Source of the DNA: Dehalobacter sp. CP
GTDB lineage: Bacteria > Bacillota_B > Desulfitobacteriia > Desulfitobacteriales > Syntrophobotulaceae
Reading direction: 5' to 3'
DNA: 6,527 nucleotides
NCBI GenBank assembly: GCA_009910795.1
Contig: VMEE01000002.1
Location: 1 to 6,527 of the forward strand
Shown here piece after piece: positions 1 to 4,476 of the stretch (its first letter is position 1; each line of letters begins with the position of its first letter). The position numbers were made by a program, and so were the translations under genes. The notes beneath the pieces are model-generated. The model worked only from the letters and a program-made list of their open reading frames with translations. It was not told the origin of the DNA and searched no databases.

Positions 1-24
1 ACCTTTCGAGGTCCAAAGCATATT

Positions 25-79
25 TATAAAATTGTGCTGACCACATATCGTGCTCTTGAAGGTTGTATAAAATTAGTGC
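25..79 (+). promoter_or_regulatory. Pair of near-identical TATA-like elements
   Basis: TATAAAATTGTGC (25-37) and TATAAAATTAGTGC (66-79) are nearly the same sequence 41 bp apart. Both look like archaeal TATA boxes followed by a shared GTGC. They lie 160-215 bp upstream of the peptide gene, so if used they would give a long 5' leader or serve another transcript. Only sequence resemblance supports this. No gene is evident in 1-241. Confidence 0.25.
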
Positions 80-170
80 GTGTAACATGCCGACCTAGAA
101 TCGATAACTAAACTGCATTCAAGACGATGAACTGGTATTTATGGAGTACGAAGGAATCACCTGGATGCAA

Positions 171-180
171 ATATTTTTAA
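171..180 (+). promoter_or_regulatory. Possible proximal TATA box for the peptide gene
   Basis: The AT-rich ATATTTTTAA lies about 62-71 bp before the ATG at 242. With the usual archaeal spacing of roughly 25 bp from TATA box to start site, transcription would begin near 200-205 and give a leader of about 40 nt containing the ribosome binding site. This is inferred from composition and spacing only. Confidence 0.3.
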
Positions 181-226
181 TGCAGAAAGGATAAAAGATG
201 CGGTCACGAAACCATTGCATCAGCCA

Positions 227-233
227 AGAGGAG
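227..233 (+). promoter_or_regulatory. Shine-Dalgarno site deciding the peptide start
   Basis: AGAGGAG ends 8 bases before the ATG at 242. This favours that ATG over the in-frame TTG at 215, which has no comparable site and would make the binding site itself coding. Confidence 0.7.
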
Positions 234-241
234 AAACGATC

Positions 242-529
242 ATGGACGCTAAATTCAAGGAATATATAGCAAAGAAGCTGGAAGCAGATTACAAGACCTA
301 TGTGGCAACCAAGCTGGCGACTGACCCGAAATGGTCGCAACAATATGTCAAGAGTGATGCCGGCGTGGTTAAGGAGATCACTTTCACGCCGAAGATGTTC
401 GCGGCTGTGACTATTGAAGAGTTCGAGCAATGCCGTTGTTCCTGTAATCCCTGGACAGGTTGGGGAGACAACTGTGATTCAGAACAGGGAAATATCCACT
501 GCAATCAAGATTGTGGCACGGCAACCTAG
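242..529 (+). CDS. Cys-rich RiPP precursor peptide candidate
   Basis: This encodes a 95-residue peptide, probably the substrate of the radical SAM enzyme downstream. Residues 1-62 are charged, Cys-free and apparently helical, as in a leader. They contain an internal repeat, YIAKKLEAD (8-16) and YVATKLATD (20-28), with a 12-residue period. The last 32 residues hold all six cysteines (64, 66, 68, 78, 87, 91), beginning with a CxCxC cluster, plus Trp71 and Trp74 in an NPWTGWGDN stretch. The ATG is chosen for its strong GAGGAG site. A short Cys-rich peptide with a long leader, upstream on the same strand as a PqqD-RRE/radical SAM/SPASM enzyme, is the usual layout of sactipeptide, ranthipeptide or cyclophane-type RiPP loci. 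I do not recognise the peptide family. The core boundary, modification type and biological role are inference. A small metal-binding Cys protein is a less likely alternative. Confidence 0.72.
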   Translation: MDAKFKEYIAKKLEADYKTYVATKLATDPKWSQQYVKSDAGVVKEITFTPKMFAAVTIEEFEQCRCSCNPWTGWGDNCDSEQGNIHCNQDCGTAT

Positions 530-547
530 ACCATGAACATTTCACCC

Positions 548-578
548 GGTTTCCCTGCGTTCACCAAGGCAGGGAACC
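548..578 (+). other. RNA hairpin between precursor and maturase genes
   Basis: GGTTTCCCTGC (548-558) pairs with GCAGGGAACC (569-578), giving ten base pairs with one bulged T (552) and a 10-nt loop. It begins 18 bases after the precursor stop codon. No T-tract follows, so it is not a classical intrinsic terminator. It could stabilise the 3' end of the precursor message or attenuate transcription into the enzyme gene, which would give more peptide than enzyme. The structure is seen in the sequence; the role is inferred. Confidence 0.55.
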
Positions 579-692
579 TGGCACATAGTCTCGCAATACT
601 TCATCTGATTCGCCAAATTTCCCGTCATTCAGAACTCTTTCGCTGCCGGCGAGCTTATTCGCGTTCATCAAATAACCAAGAAAATGTTGTGA

Positions 693-697
693 AAGGT
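693..697 (+). promoter_or_regulatory. Ribosome binding site of the radical SAM gene
   Basis: AAGGT lies 8 bases before the ATG at 706. An out-of-frame ATG at 701 is closer to the site (3 bases), so the longer-spaced, in-frame ATG at 706 is preferred. Confidence 0.5.
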
Positions 698-705
698 CGC
701 ATGAG

Positions 706-2145
706 ATGCCTGACTTGGAGGTCAAGGTGATAGGTTATCCCCAAAGCGTTTACGAGTTTACCTATGGGGAGTCTTACATCTTTTATGCAATATCCCGGCA
801 CAAAGTCGTCAGCGTCAATGAGGATGGTGCGACGATCCTGAACTTTGCCCGCAACTACCAAGAAGTTAATGAGATCATCGCAAAGTGTGCGGAGAAATAT
901 CACTTGTCGCCAGAGGTGGTCAGACCCGGCGTTATTTCTTTTTTGAATGAGATGACCGCTGCGGGATTTTTATTTGCAGGTGGGAATGAAGTCGAAGAGG
1001 AAACGAATCCAGATTCAGTTCCCAAGGCTGAGGTGAAATTAAAACGGCTCTACCTCCATCTGACCAATAAATGTAATCAGGAATGCCGCTATTGTTACAA
1101 TCAAACCTTTCGCACTGCCAACGACCATAAGACCGAACTCACTCTCGCTGAATTCGAAGAGATCATTCAAGAATTTTCCGACATCGGCGGGGAAAGCATT
1201 GTCTTTACGGGCGGGGAACCGCTTTTGTCTCCCGGCCTCCTTAAGCTGGCCGCTCAGGCGAAAAAAATTGGTTTAAGAACCAACCTGCTCACAAATGGAA
1301 CCCTCTGCACTGCGGAGAATGCTCCCGACATCTGCAAGAACTTCGACCTCATCGTCGTCAGTCTCGATAGCAAGCATCAAGAAGAACACGACTATTTAAG
1401 GGGGAGTCACACTTATGCACGAACCGTCGCCGGCATCAGAGCTTTATCAAACTTCCTGCGGGAGAACCCCTCGCTGGAAACAAAACTGGAGTGTCGGCCG
1501 GTTATCAATCGAGAAAATATTGATCATATCCTCGATTACCCGCAATTTATTACCGAAGAATTGGGCTGTTTTCGGGCAATCCCGACCGCGTATGTTCCGA
1601 ATGATCTGAGTGAATTCAACAACGGTCTTTTCCTGTCTTTCCCGGAACTCCTCCCTACGCTATTGCAGTTTCATGCAAAAATGGCACAACTGGGCGGTAC
1701 AGTTGAAAATGATTTGCTGAAATTGCAGCAACTTCCCCGTTGCAGCGCTTGCAGTTCCATTATCAGCATTGCTCCGGATGGTTCAATTTATCCATGTCAG
1801 TCTTTGCATTATTCTGATCTGGTGGTGGGGAATATCAGAGAGGGAAGACTTGATCAGATCGTGGCAAGATCACCCGTGAGCAGGTTCTTCCATGAGTTTC
1901 ATTATAGCCAAATTCGCATCTGTAATGAGTGCCCTTTGGGGCCGATCTGTGGCGGCGGGTGTCGGGCCTTGGCTTATACGTACTATCACGATCTTCATGC
2001 CCACAATGAAATATATTGCCCGTTTTTCCGGCAAAAACTGGAGTTTGGCTTATGGCAGAAGACTCTGCGCGACTCCTGGGAGCAGGAAAGCTTAAGCGGG
2101 GCCGGCCAAGAACAAAGAACGTGCGAATCGAATTGCCGTTCTTGA
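706..2145 (+). CDS. Radical SAM/SPASM peptide maturase with PqqD-like domain
   Basis: This is a 479-residue cytosolic iron-sulfur enzyme predicted to modify a ribosomally made peptide. Residues about 5-92 resemble a PqqD-like RiPP recognition element (strand-rich start, then VNEDGATILNF and a helical segment ending near GFLF), which in this class binds the leader peptide. The radical SAM core carries the CxxxCxxC cluster ligands Cys123, Cys127 and Cys130, and a GGEP motif at 169-172. The SPASM region has the expected auxiliary-cluster spacing: Cys349-x9-Gly359-x4-Cys364, then Cys406-x2-Cys409-x5-Cys415-x3-Cys419 and Cys438, with Cys346 as an extra. SPASM enzymes of this build form thioether, C-C or related cross-links. 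The short tail ends in two more cysteines (473, 477). It lies 176 bp after the Cys-rich peptide gene on the same strand. The enzyme class is secure; the reaction and substrate are inferred from context. Confidence 0.95.
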   Translation: MPDLEVKVIGYPQSVYEFTYGESYIFYAISRHKVVSVNEDGATILNFARNYQEVNEIIAKCAEKYHLSPEVVRPGVISFLNEMTAAGFLFAGGNEVEEETNPDSVPKAEVKLKRLYLHLTNKCNQECRYCYNQTFRTANDHKTELTLAEFEEIIQEFSDIGGESIVFTGGEPLLSPGLLKLAAQAKKIGLRTNLLTNGTLCTAENAPDICKNFDLIVVSLDSKHQEEHDYLRGSHTYARTVAGIRALSNFLRENPSLETKLECRPVINRENIDHILDYPQFITEELGCFRAIPTAYVPNDLSEFNNGLFLSFPELLPTLLQFHAKMAQLGGTVENDLLKLQQLPRCSACSSIISIAPDGSIYPCQSLHYSDLVVGNIREGRLDQIVARSPVSRFFHEFHYSQIRICNECPLGPICGGGCRALAYTYYHDLHAHNEIYCPFFRQKLEFGLWQKTLRDSWEQESLSGAGQEQRTCESNCRS

Positions 2146-2264
2146 CGCAGGGGTAGTCCACCTTCATTGAGTTGATCGATCCTCTTTAGCTTGAATTACG
2201 GTCAAACGAGGAGTTGATTGCATCGGATTGACTCCCCATAAGCACATCTACTTAGACGATGTCT

Positions 2265-2398
2265 ATTGTTGCGGTTTTCATGTCCAACAACTCATTATCG
2301 GTAGATTACCGACGCAGGAGCGCCGCATAAACAAGAGAGCGAGGCTCCATAAACGTTGTTATATGTCCACTTATGCGCTATAGTATCATTGAGTTGTT
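2265..2398 (+). other. Potential structured RNA or operator region
   Basis: AACAACTCA (2286-2294) is the exact reverse complement of TGAGTTGTT (2390-2398). Between them lie a perfect hairpin TCGGTA-GAT-TACCGA (2298-2312) and a GGAGC/GCTCC pair (2317-2321 with 2344-2348). The CAACAA of the closing arm could instead pair with TTGTTG at 2266-2271. This resembles a multi-branched RNA with two mutually exclusive states, but the arms are short and could occur by chance. The 15-bp palindrome could also be a protein-binding site. No known RNA family is recognised. Confidence 0.25.
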
Positions 2399-2494
2399 TA
2401 GGTCGCAATGGTCAGATTTCTCTCCAATCTTAGGCCGTGTGGTGAGCTCAGGCAGGCCCAATAAGGCCAACTACATATAACCCGCAAGAATCCG

Positions 2495-2518
2495 TCTCTC
2501 TTTTTCGGCTCTATTTTC
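2495..2518 (+). terminator. T-rich tract, possible archaeal terminator
   Basis: The stretch contains TCTCTCTTTTT and CTATTTT. Archaeal RNA polymerase commonly stops at T-runs without a strong hairpin, so this could end transcription entering from the maturase gene. The distance (350 bp past the stop codon) and modest T content make this weak. Confidence 0.2.
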
Positions 2519-2540
2519 AGGCATACGGCCACAAGATATT

Positions 2541-2550
2541 TTTATAAATA
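2541..2550 (+). promoter_or_regulatory. TATA-like element
   Basis: TTTATAAATA is a good match to an archaeal TATA box. The start site would fall near 2570-2576, coinciding with the ATG of the small 29-codon frame (2571). It could therefore drive a leaderless mini-gene, or a transcript running into the regulator. Confidence 0.4.
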
Positions 2551-2570
2551 AGCTTTCGACCTCATAAGGC

Positions 2571-2660
2571 ATGGGTATGCGCTCTGGGAAATGGGCTTAT
2601 CGGAATCGCTATCAGTGGCCGGAGGGGATCGCTATGAACAACTTGCATCCCGGCCAGTAA
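2571..2660 (+). CDS. Possible 29-aa small ORF or leader peptide
   Basis: An open frame of 29 codons starts about 25 bp after a good TATA box, so it could be read as a leaderless message, and it stops exactly at the base before the regulator's operator arm. Inside it, GGAGGGGATC (2621-2630), only one mismatch from an ideal archaeal Shine-Dalgarno sequence, precedes an in-frame ATG (2634) opening just eight codons. The product would be basic and aromatic-rich at its start. No family is recognised. It may be a leader peptide, a remnant of a lost gene, or chance. Confidence 0.2.
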   Translation: MGMRSGKWAYRNRYQWPEGIAMNNLHPGQ

Positions 2661-2697
2661 GTTTAGCCAATAGACTTATATATCTTAATGGCTAAAC
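2661..2697 (+). promoter_or_regulatory. Inverted-repeat operator bracketing a TATA box
   Basis: GTTTAGCCA (2661-2669) and TGGCTAAAC (2689-2697) are perfect inverted copies separated by 19 bp. The spacer contains CTTATATATCTT (about 2674-2685), a strong archaeal TATA-box candidate. A dimeric repressor bound to both arms would block TBP/TFB access. The adjacent gene encodes a winged-helix protein, so autoregulation is the simplest reading. The repeat and TATA are seen directly; the regulator's identity is inferred. Confidence 0.6.
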
Positions 2698-2705
2698 TAT
2701 GGCAT

Positions 2706-2990
2706 ATGGGTAGAGGATTAAGCGAACTACAAAAAACAATGCTCACAATGCAACTCAATGAGTATGGCGACATTGATCTTAAGGATGTAATGGCTAAATA
2801 TTACGGTTGGCCACAAAACGAGTACAAACGCTTCTCAAAAGAGGAGATAGGGCAACAGAAGTATATGAGTGGCTATATAGCAACACGTAAAGCCTTCGAT
2901 AGACTGATAGCAAGAGGGCTGATCTTCTCAGGGAATCGCAGATATTACGGGCTCACAGAGGCAGGCAAAAAGGTTTTGGCTAAACTTTGA
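2706..2990 (+). CDS. Small winged-helix DNA-binding protein
   Basis: This is a 94-residue, probably cytosolic DNA-binding protein. Residues about 52-92 have the look of a winged helix: a recognition-helix segment SGYIATRKAFDRLIARGLI (55-73), then a short basic wing, FSGNRRYYGLTEAGKKVL (74-91). Residues 5-50 would form the preceding helices. An in-frame ATG at 2688 lies only 2-3 bases past the TATA box and has no ribosome binding site. Its first codons coincide with the operator arm TGGCTAAAC. With normal TATA spacing transcription would start close to 2706, so a leaderless message beginning at that ATG is preferred (the longer form would be 100 aa). Repeated operator-like motifs around and inside the gene suggest autoregulation. 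Such proteins are common on archaeal mobile elements, but no target beyond itself can be named. Confidence 0.75.
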   Translation: MGRGLSELQKTMLTMQLNEYGDIDLKDVMAKYYGWPQNEYKRFSKEEIGQQKYMSGYIATRKAFDRLIARGLIFSGNRRYYGLTEAGKKVLAKL

Positions 2991-3063
2991 CCAGTTGCCT
3001 TTTCAATGCTTTTTTACGGTAATGCTTCCAGCAAACCGTTATCAGTAATCCTATTGGCTAAAC
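2976..3063 (+). repeat. Two further TTGGCTAAAC motif copies
   Basis: TTGGCTAAAC occurs at 2976-2985, overlapping the 3' end of the regulator gene, and again at 3054-3063 in the intergenic space. Both match the operator arm found at 2661-2669 and 2689-2697 (the first arm matches all ten bases as GTTTAGCCAA, 2661-2670). A one-mismatch copy, TGGCTAAAT, sits at 2791-2799 inside the gene. They could be secondary binding sites of the same regulator. Confidence 0.5.
2999..3015 (+). terminator. Double T-tract terminator after the winged-helix gene
   Basis: Two T-runs (TTTT at 3000-3003 and TTTTTT at 3010-3015) begin about 10 bases past the stop codon. This is the usual archaeal arrangement for factor-independent termination, and there is no strong hairpin. 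Confidence 0.5.
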
Positions 3064-3113
3064 AATATGCAGTCACAACGACCTGCCAGTAAAATGTCAT
3101 AGAACTATATTGT

Positions 3114-3405
3114 ATGCACAAGACCGCCGCCGGAGAGAGAAGAAAGGCCCTGAAGGCGGAAGGCTGAGGCCCTTAAGGGAGCTGCCAGGCTGGAAGACAT
3201 CAATCTCTGGCAGATGGAGAAGACCAGGACCACCAAGAAAGGGACTCAGAGCTATCTCTATTGGATGGCCTCATGGAGAGAAGGTGGGAAGGTCCGGAAT
3301 GTCCACCTGGGGAGCTGCAGGAAGGTGGATCACGATACCGCCCTGCAGAAGGCTCGGAAGATGAAGATCGAGATCTTAGGGGTATCATGTGTGCATGATG
3401 CATAA
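3114..3405 (+). pseudogene. Frameshifted small basic protein of unknown function
   Basis: Two overlapping frames appear to be halves of one gene. The first runs from ATG 3114 and stops at 3165-3167 after 17 codons. The second frame is open from about 3161, carries the segment KAEALKGAARLEDINLWQ into the ATG at 3214, and ends at 3405. Removing a single G near 3162-3163 would fuse them into about 96 residues. The second part is basic, with the distinctive YLYWMASWREGGKVRNVHLG stretch and an Arg/Lys-rich end. This resembles a short protein type I associate with methanogen genomes, whose function I do not know. GC content is clearly higher than in the genes on either side. It may be a decayed gene or a sequencing error. 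A short functional protein from 3214 is possible but lacks a ribosome binding site. The last seven codons, after EILG, look like read-through. Confidence 0.5.
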
Positions 3406-3440
3406 ACGTATATACATGTATTACATGTGTAAACATGCAT
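3384..3440 (+). promoter_or_regulatory. CATG-palindrome promoter/operator of the TA pair
   Basis: Five CATG cores occur within 52 bp (3386, 3394, 3415, 3424, 3434). They sit in overlapping dyads: ATCATG-N4-CATGAT (3384-3399), TGCAT-G-ATGCA (3392-3402), the perfect ATACATGTAT (3412-3421) and TTACA-TG-TGTAA (3421-3432). TATATA at 3409-3414 is a fitting TATA box for a start near 3436-3440, leaving a leader of about 30 nt with a ribosome binding site before 3470. Operators overlapping the promoter are typical of autoregulated toxin-antitoxin pairs. The left dyads overlap the end of the broken upstream gene. Confidence 0.5.
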
Positions 3441-3469
3441 ATCATTTGCAGCAAAGGAAGTGGAGTGAG

Positions 3470-3622
3470 ATGGCAAGAGCCCTTAGACTTGGATTAACTC
3501 TAAGTGAGGAAGATGCAAAGGTGTTTTGGCAGAGCGAGGAAGCTTACGCCGTCACACCGCAACAGAAGCTTCAGCTAAAAGAAGCGCAACGAATTTATCA
3601 GTCTCATCCGATTAAGTTCTAA
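3470..3622 (+). CDS. Short antitoxin candidate paired with GNAT toxin
   Basis: This encodes a 50-residue protein whose stop shares one base with the start of a GNAT acetyltransferase gene (TAATG at 3620-3624), implying translational coupling. The ATG is chosen because GGAGTGAG (3462-3469) lies just upstream. The in-frame extension back to 3389 would translate the promoter palindromes and is unlikely. Residues 9-20 (LTLSEEDAKVFW) and the helical 31-45 resemble the C-terminal, toxin-wrapping part of antitoxins that accompany GNAT toxins. There is no room for a full ribbon-helix-helix or HTH domain in addition, which is unusual because such antitoxins normally also bind the operator. The role is inferred mainly from position and coupling. 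It could alternatively be a truncated antitoxin. Confidence 0.6.
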   Translation: MARALRLGLTLSEEDAKVFWQSEEAYAVTPQQKLQLKEAQRIYQSHPIKF

Positions 3623-4167
3623 TGGCCCCCTTCAAATGGGATGATATCCGCGTTGAGCCATTGAACAGCGATCACGATTTTAGCGATTTCTATTGTGCTA
3701 GTGAAGATTTAAACGATTTTATAAAAAACGATGCACGGCGTGAACAGGAGTGCATGCTAAGCAGAACCTACTTGTTTTCTTATGAGGGGGACGTTATTGG
3801 TTTCGTTTCGCTAAGCGCCGATTCTGTTTCGGCACCACGTTTAAGAAGGGACGATCTGGTAAGAAAAAAAGACAGCTACAAATCATTATATTCAAATCTT
3901 CCATGCATCCTAATTGGCCGCCTGGCTGTTGTAAAGAGATATGAGCGCCAAGGCATTGGAACCAATATTCTAAATTGGGCAGTTGGCCTCGTAACAAACG
4001 TGGTTTGCAAATCAGTAGGATGTAGATACATAACGGTAGATCCTAAAAAAGATGCTCTCGATCTCTATCTAAAATCGGGTTTAGGATTTACCCAAATGGA
4101 AGCAATAAAAGCTGGAAAACTAGAGACACGATATTACATAAATATATATAAATTGTTGAATGATTAG
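3622..4167 (+). CDS. GNAT acetyltransferase, TacT/AtaT-like toxin
   Basis: This is a 181-residue GNAT-fold protein. The acetyl-CoA site is seen as LIGRLAVVKRYERQGIGT (97-114), where RxxxQGIGT is the pyrophosphate-binding motif A. Tyr149 in DLYLKSGLGF (147-156) is placed like the catalytic Tyr of TacT/AtaT-type toxins. Length and overall order match that group, whose members acetylate the amino acid on charged tRNAs and so stop translation. The gene begins within the stop codon of a small upstream gene (one-base overlap), the standard antitoxin-toxin layout, and probably shares the promoter at 3409-3440. GNAT-fold enzymes are diverse, so the toxin role rests on motif A, the Tyr, size and the small coupled partner together. 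The target tRNA cannot be deduced. It appears intact. Confidence 0.82.
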   Translation: MAPFKWDDIRVEPLNSDHDFSDFYCASEDLNDFIKNDARREQECMLSRTYLFSYEGDVIGFVSLSADSVSAPRLRRDDLVRKKDSYKSLYSNLPCILIGRLAVVKRYERQGIGTNILNWAVGLVTNVVCKSVGCRYITVDPKKDALDLYLKSGLGFTQMEAIKAGKLETRYYINIYKLLND

Positions 4168-4221
4168 CTCCAGCCCAATAATCATGCCCACCAAATCGAT
4201 TTTAGGCCAAAAGATAGTTCA

Positions 4222-4313
4222 GATCGCAGAAGATCAGCTAAGATCAGAGATGAAGCAAGCCTGATCTGAGAAAGATCAAGCCTTGATCGAGGTTATAGGC
4301 TCGCGTCCTGATC
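4222..4313. repeat. Helically phased GATC motifs
   Basis: GATC starts at 4222, 4232, 4242, 4263, 4274, 4285 and 4310. Steps are 10, 10, 21, 11, 11 and 25, so the first six lie on one helical face with one position skipped. Several are embedded in AGATCAG or its complement, including the exact inverted pair AGATCAG (4241-4247) and CTGATCT (4261-4267). This could be an iteron-like protein-binding array. GATC may be common in this genome, which weakens the case. Confidence 0.4.
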
Positions 4314-4322
4314 TAGAGCACT

Positions 4323-4434
4323 AAGGCTAAAAAGTCAGAACCCTTAAGTGATAAAACCTTAAGCAATCAAACATTAAGTGATGAAGTCTTAAGCCTTAAG
4401 GAATTAGGCATTAAGCTCCTTGATGAATCTATAG
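4323..4434 (+). pseudogene. Decayed duplicate of the partner gene's 5' region
   Basis: These 112 bases align without gaps to 5320-5431 inside the ribbon-helix-helix gene, with 13 differences by hand count (about 88% identity). The frame stays open (from after TAG 4314 to TAG 4461) and still reads as LSxxx pentapeptides, but there is no ATG, GTG or TTG start and the DNA-binding domain is absent, so it is not a working gene. All six TTAAG motifs and the TTAG at 4404 are preserved with spacings of 15, 15, 15, 7, 8 and 7, and no difference falls in them. That suggests it is kept as DNA, perhaps as a protein-binding site. Confidence 0.8.
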
Positions 4435-4476
4435 CACTCGTTTTAACCTTTAAGTTCTGTTAGCCAGGATTAGACC

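Larger units (their letters stand above)
2146..2570. other. Gene-poor interval between maturase and regulator
   Basis: I see no convincing protein-coding gene in these roughly 425 bases: frames are broken and codon use is unlike the flanking genes. There is no tRNA-like or rRNA-like sequence. The interval holds potential RNA structure (2265-2398), a T-rich tract (2495-2518) and a TATA-like element (2541-2550). Confidence 0.6.

Noticed and set aside
548..578. Intrinsic terminator after the precursor gene
   Set aside because: The stem is convincing but no T-run follows; kept as a hairpin only.
533..730. 65-codon plus-strand frame between precursor and maturase genes
   Set aside because: It spans the hairpin, has no ribosome site, reads as low-complexity Ser/Arg-rich sequence and overlaps the maturase start in another frame.
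655..903. 82-codon minus-strand frame
   Set aside because: It lies opposite the well-supported N-terminal domain of the radical SAM protein and has no recognisable features.
1835..2167. 110-codon minus-strand frame
   Set aside because: It is antisense to the SPASM region, whose Cys spacing is textbook; the antisense product is Arg/Pro-rich noise.
2146..2570. tRNA gene or integration site
   Set aside because: No TTCGA-type T-arm or cloverleaf arrangement could be found on either strand, and no integrase is in the window.
3110..3364. 84-codon plus-strand frame from a TTG
   Set aside because: It gives an Arg/Gly/Pro-rich product typical of a wrong frame of GC-rich coding DNA; the frames at 3114 and 3214 have sensible protein sequence.
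3389..3469. Upstream extension of the antitoxin to ATG 3389
   Set aside because: The extra 27 residues are Met/His/Tyr-rich translation of the promoter palindromes, while ATG 3470 has a good ribosome site.
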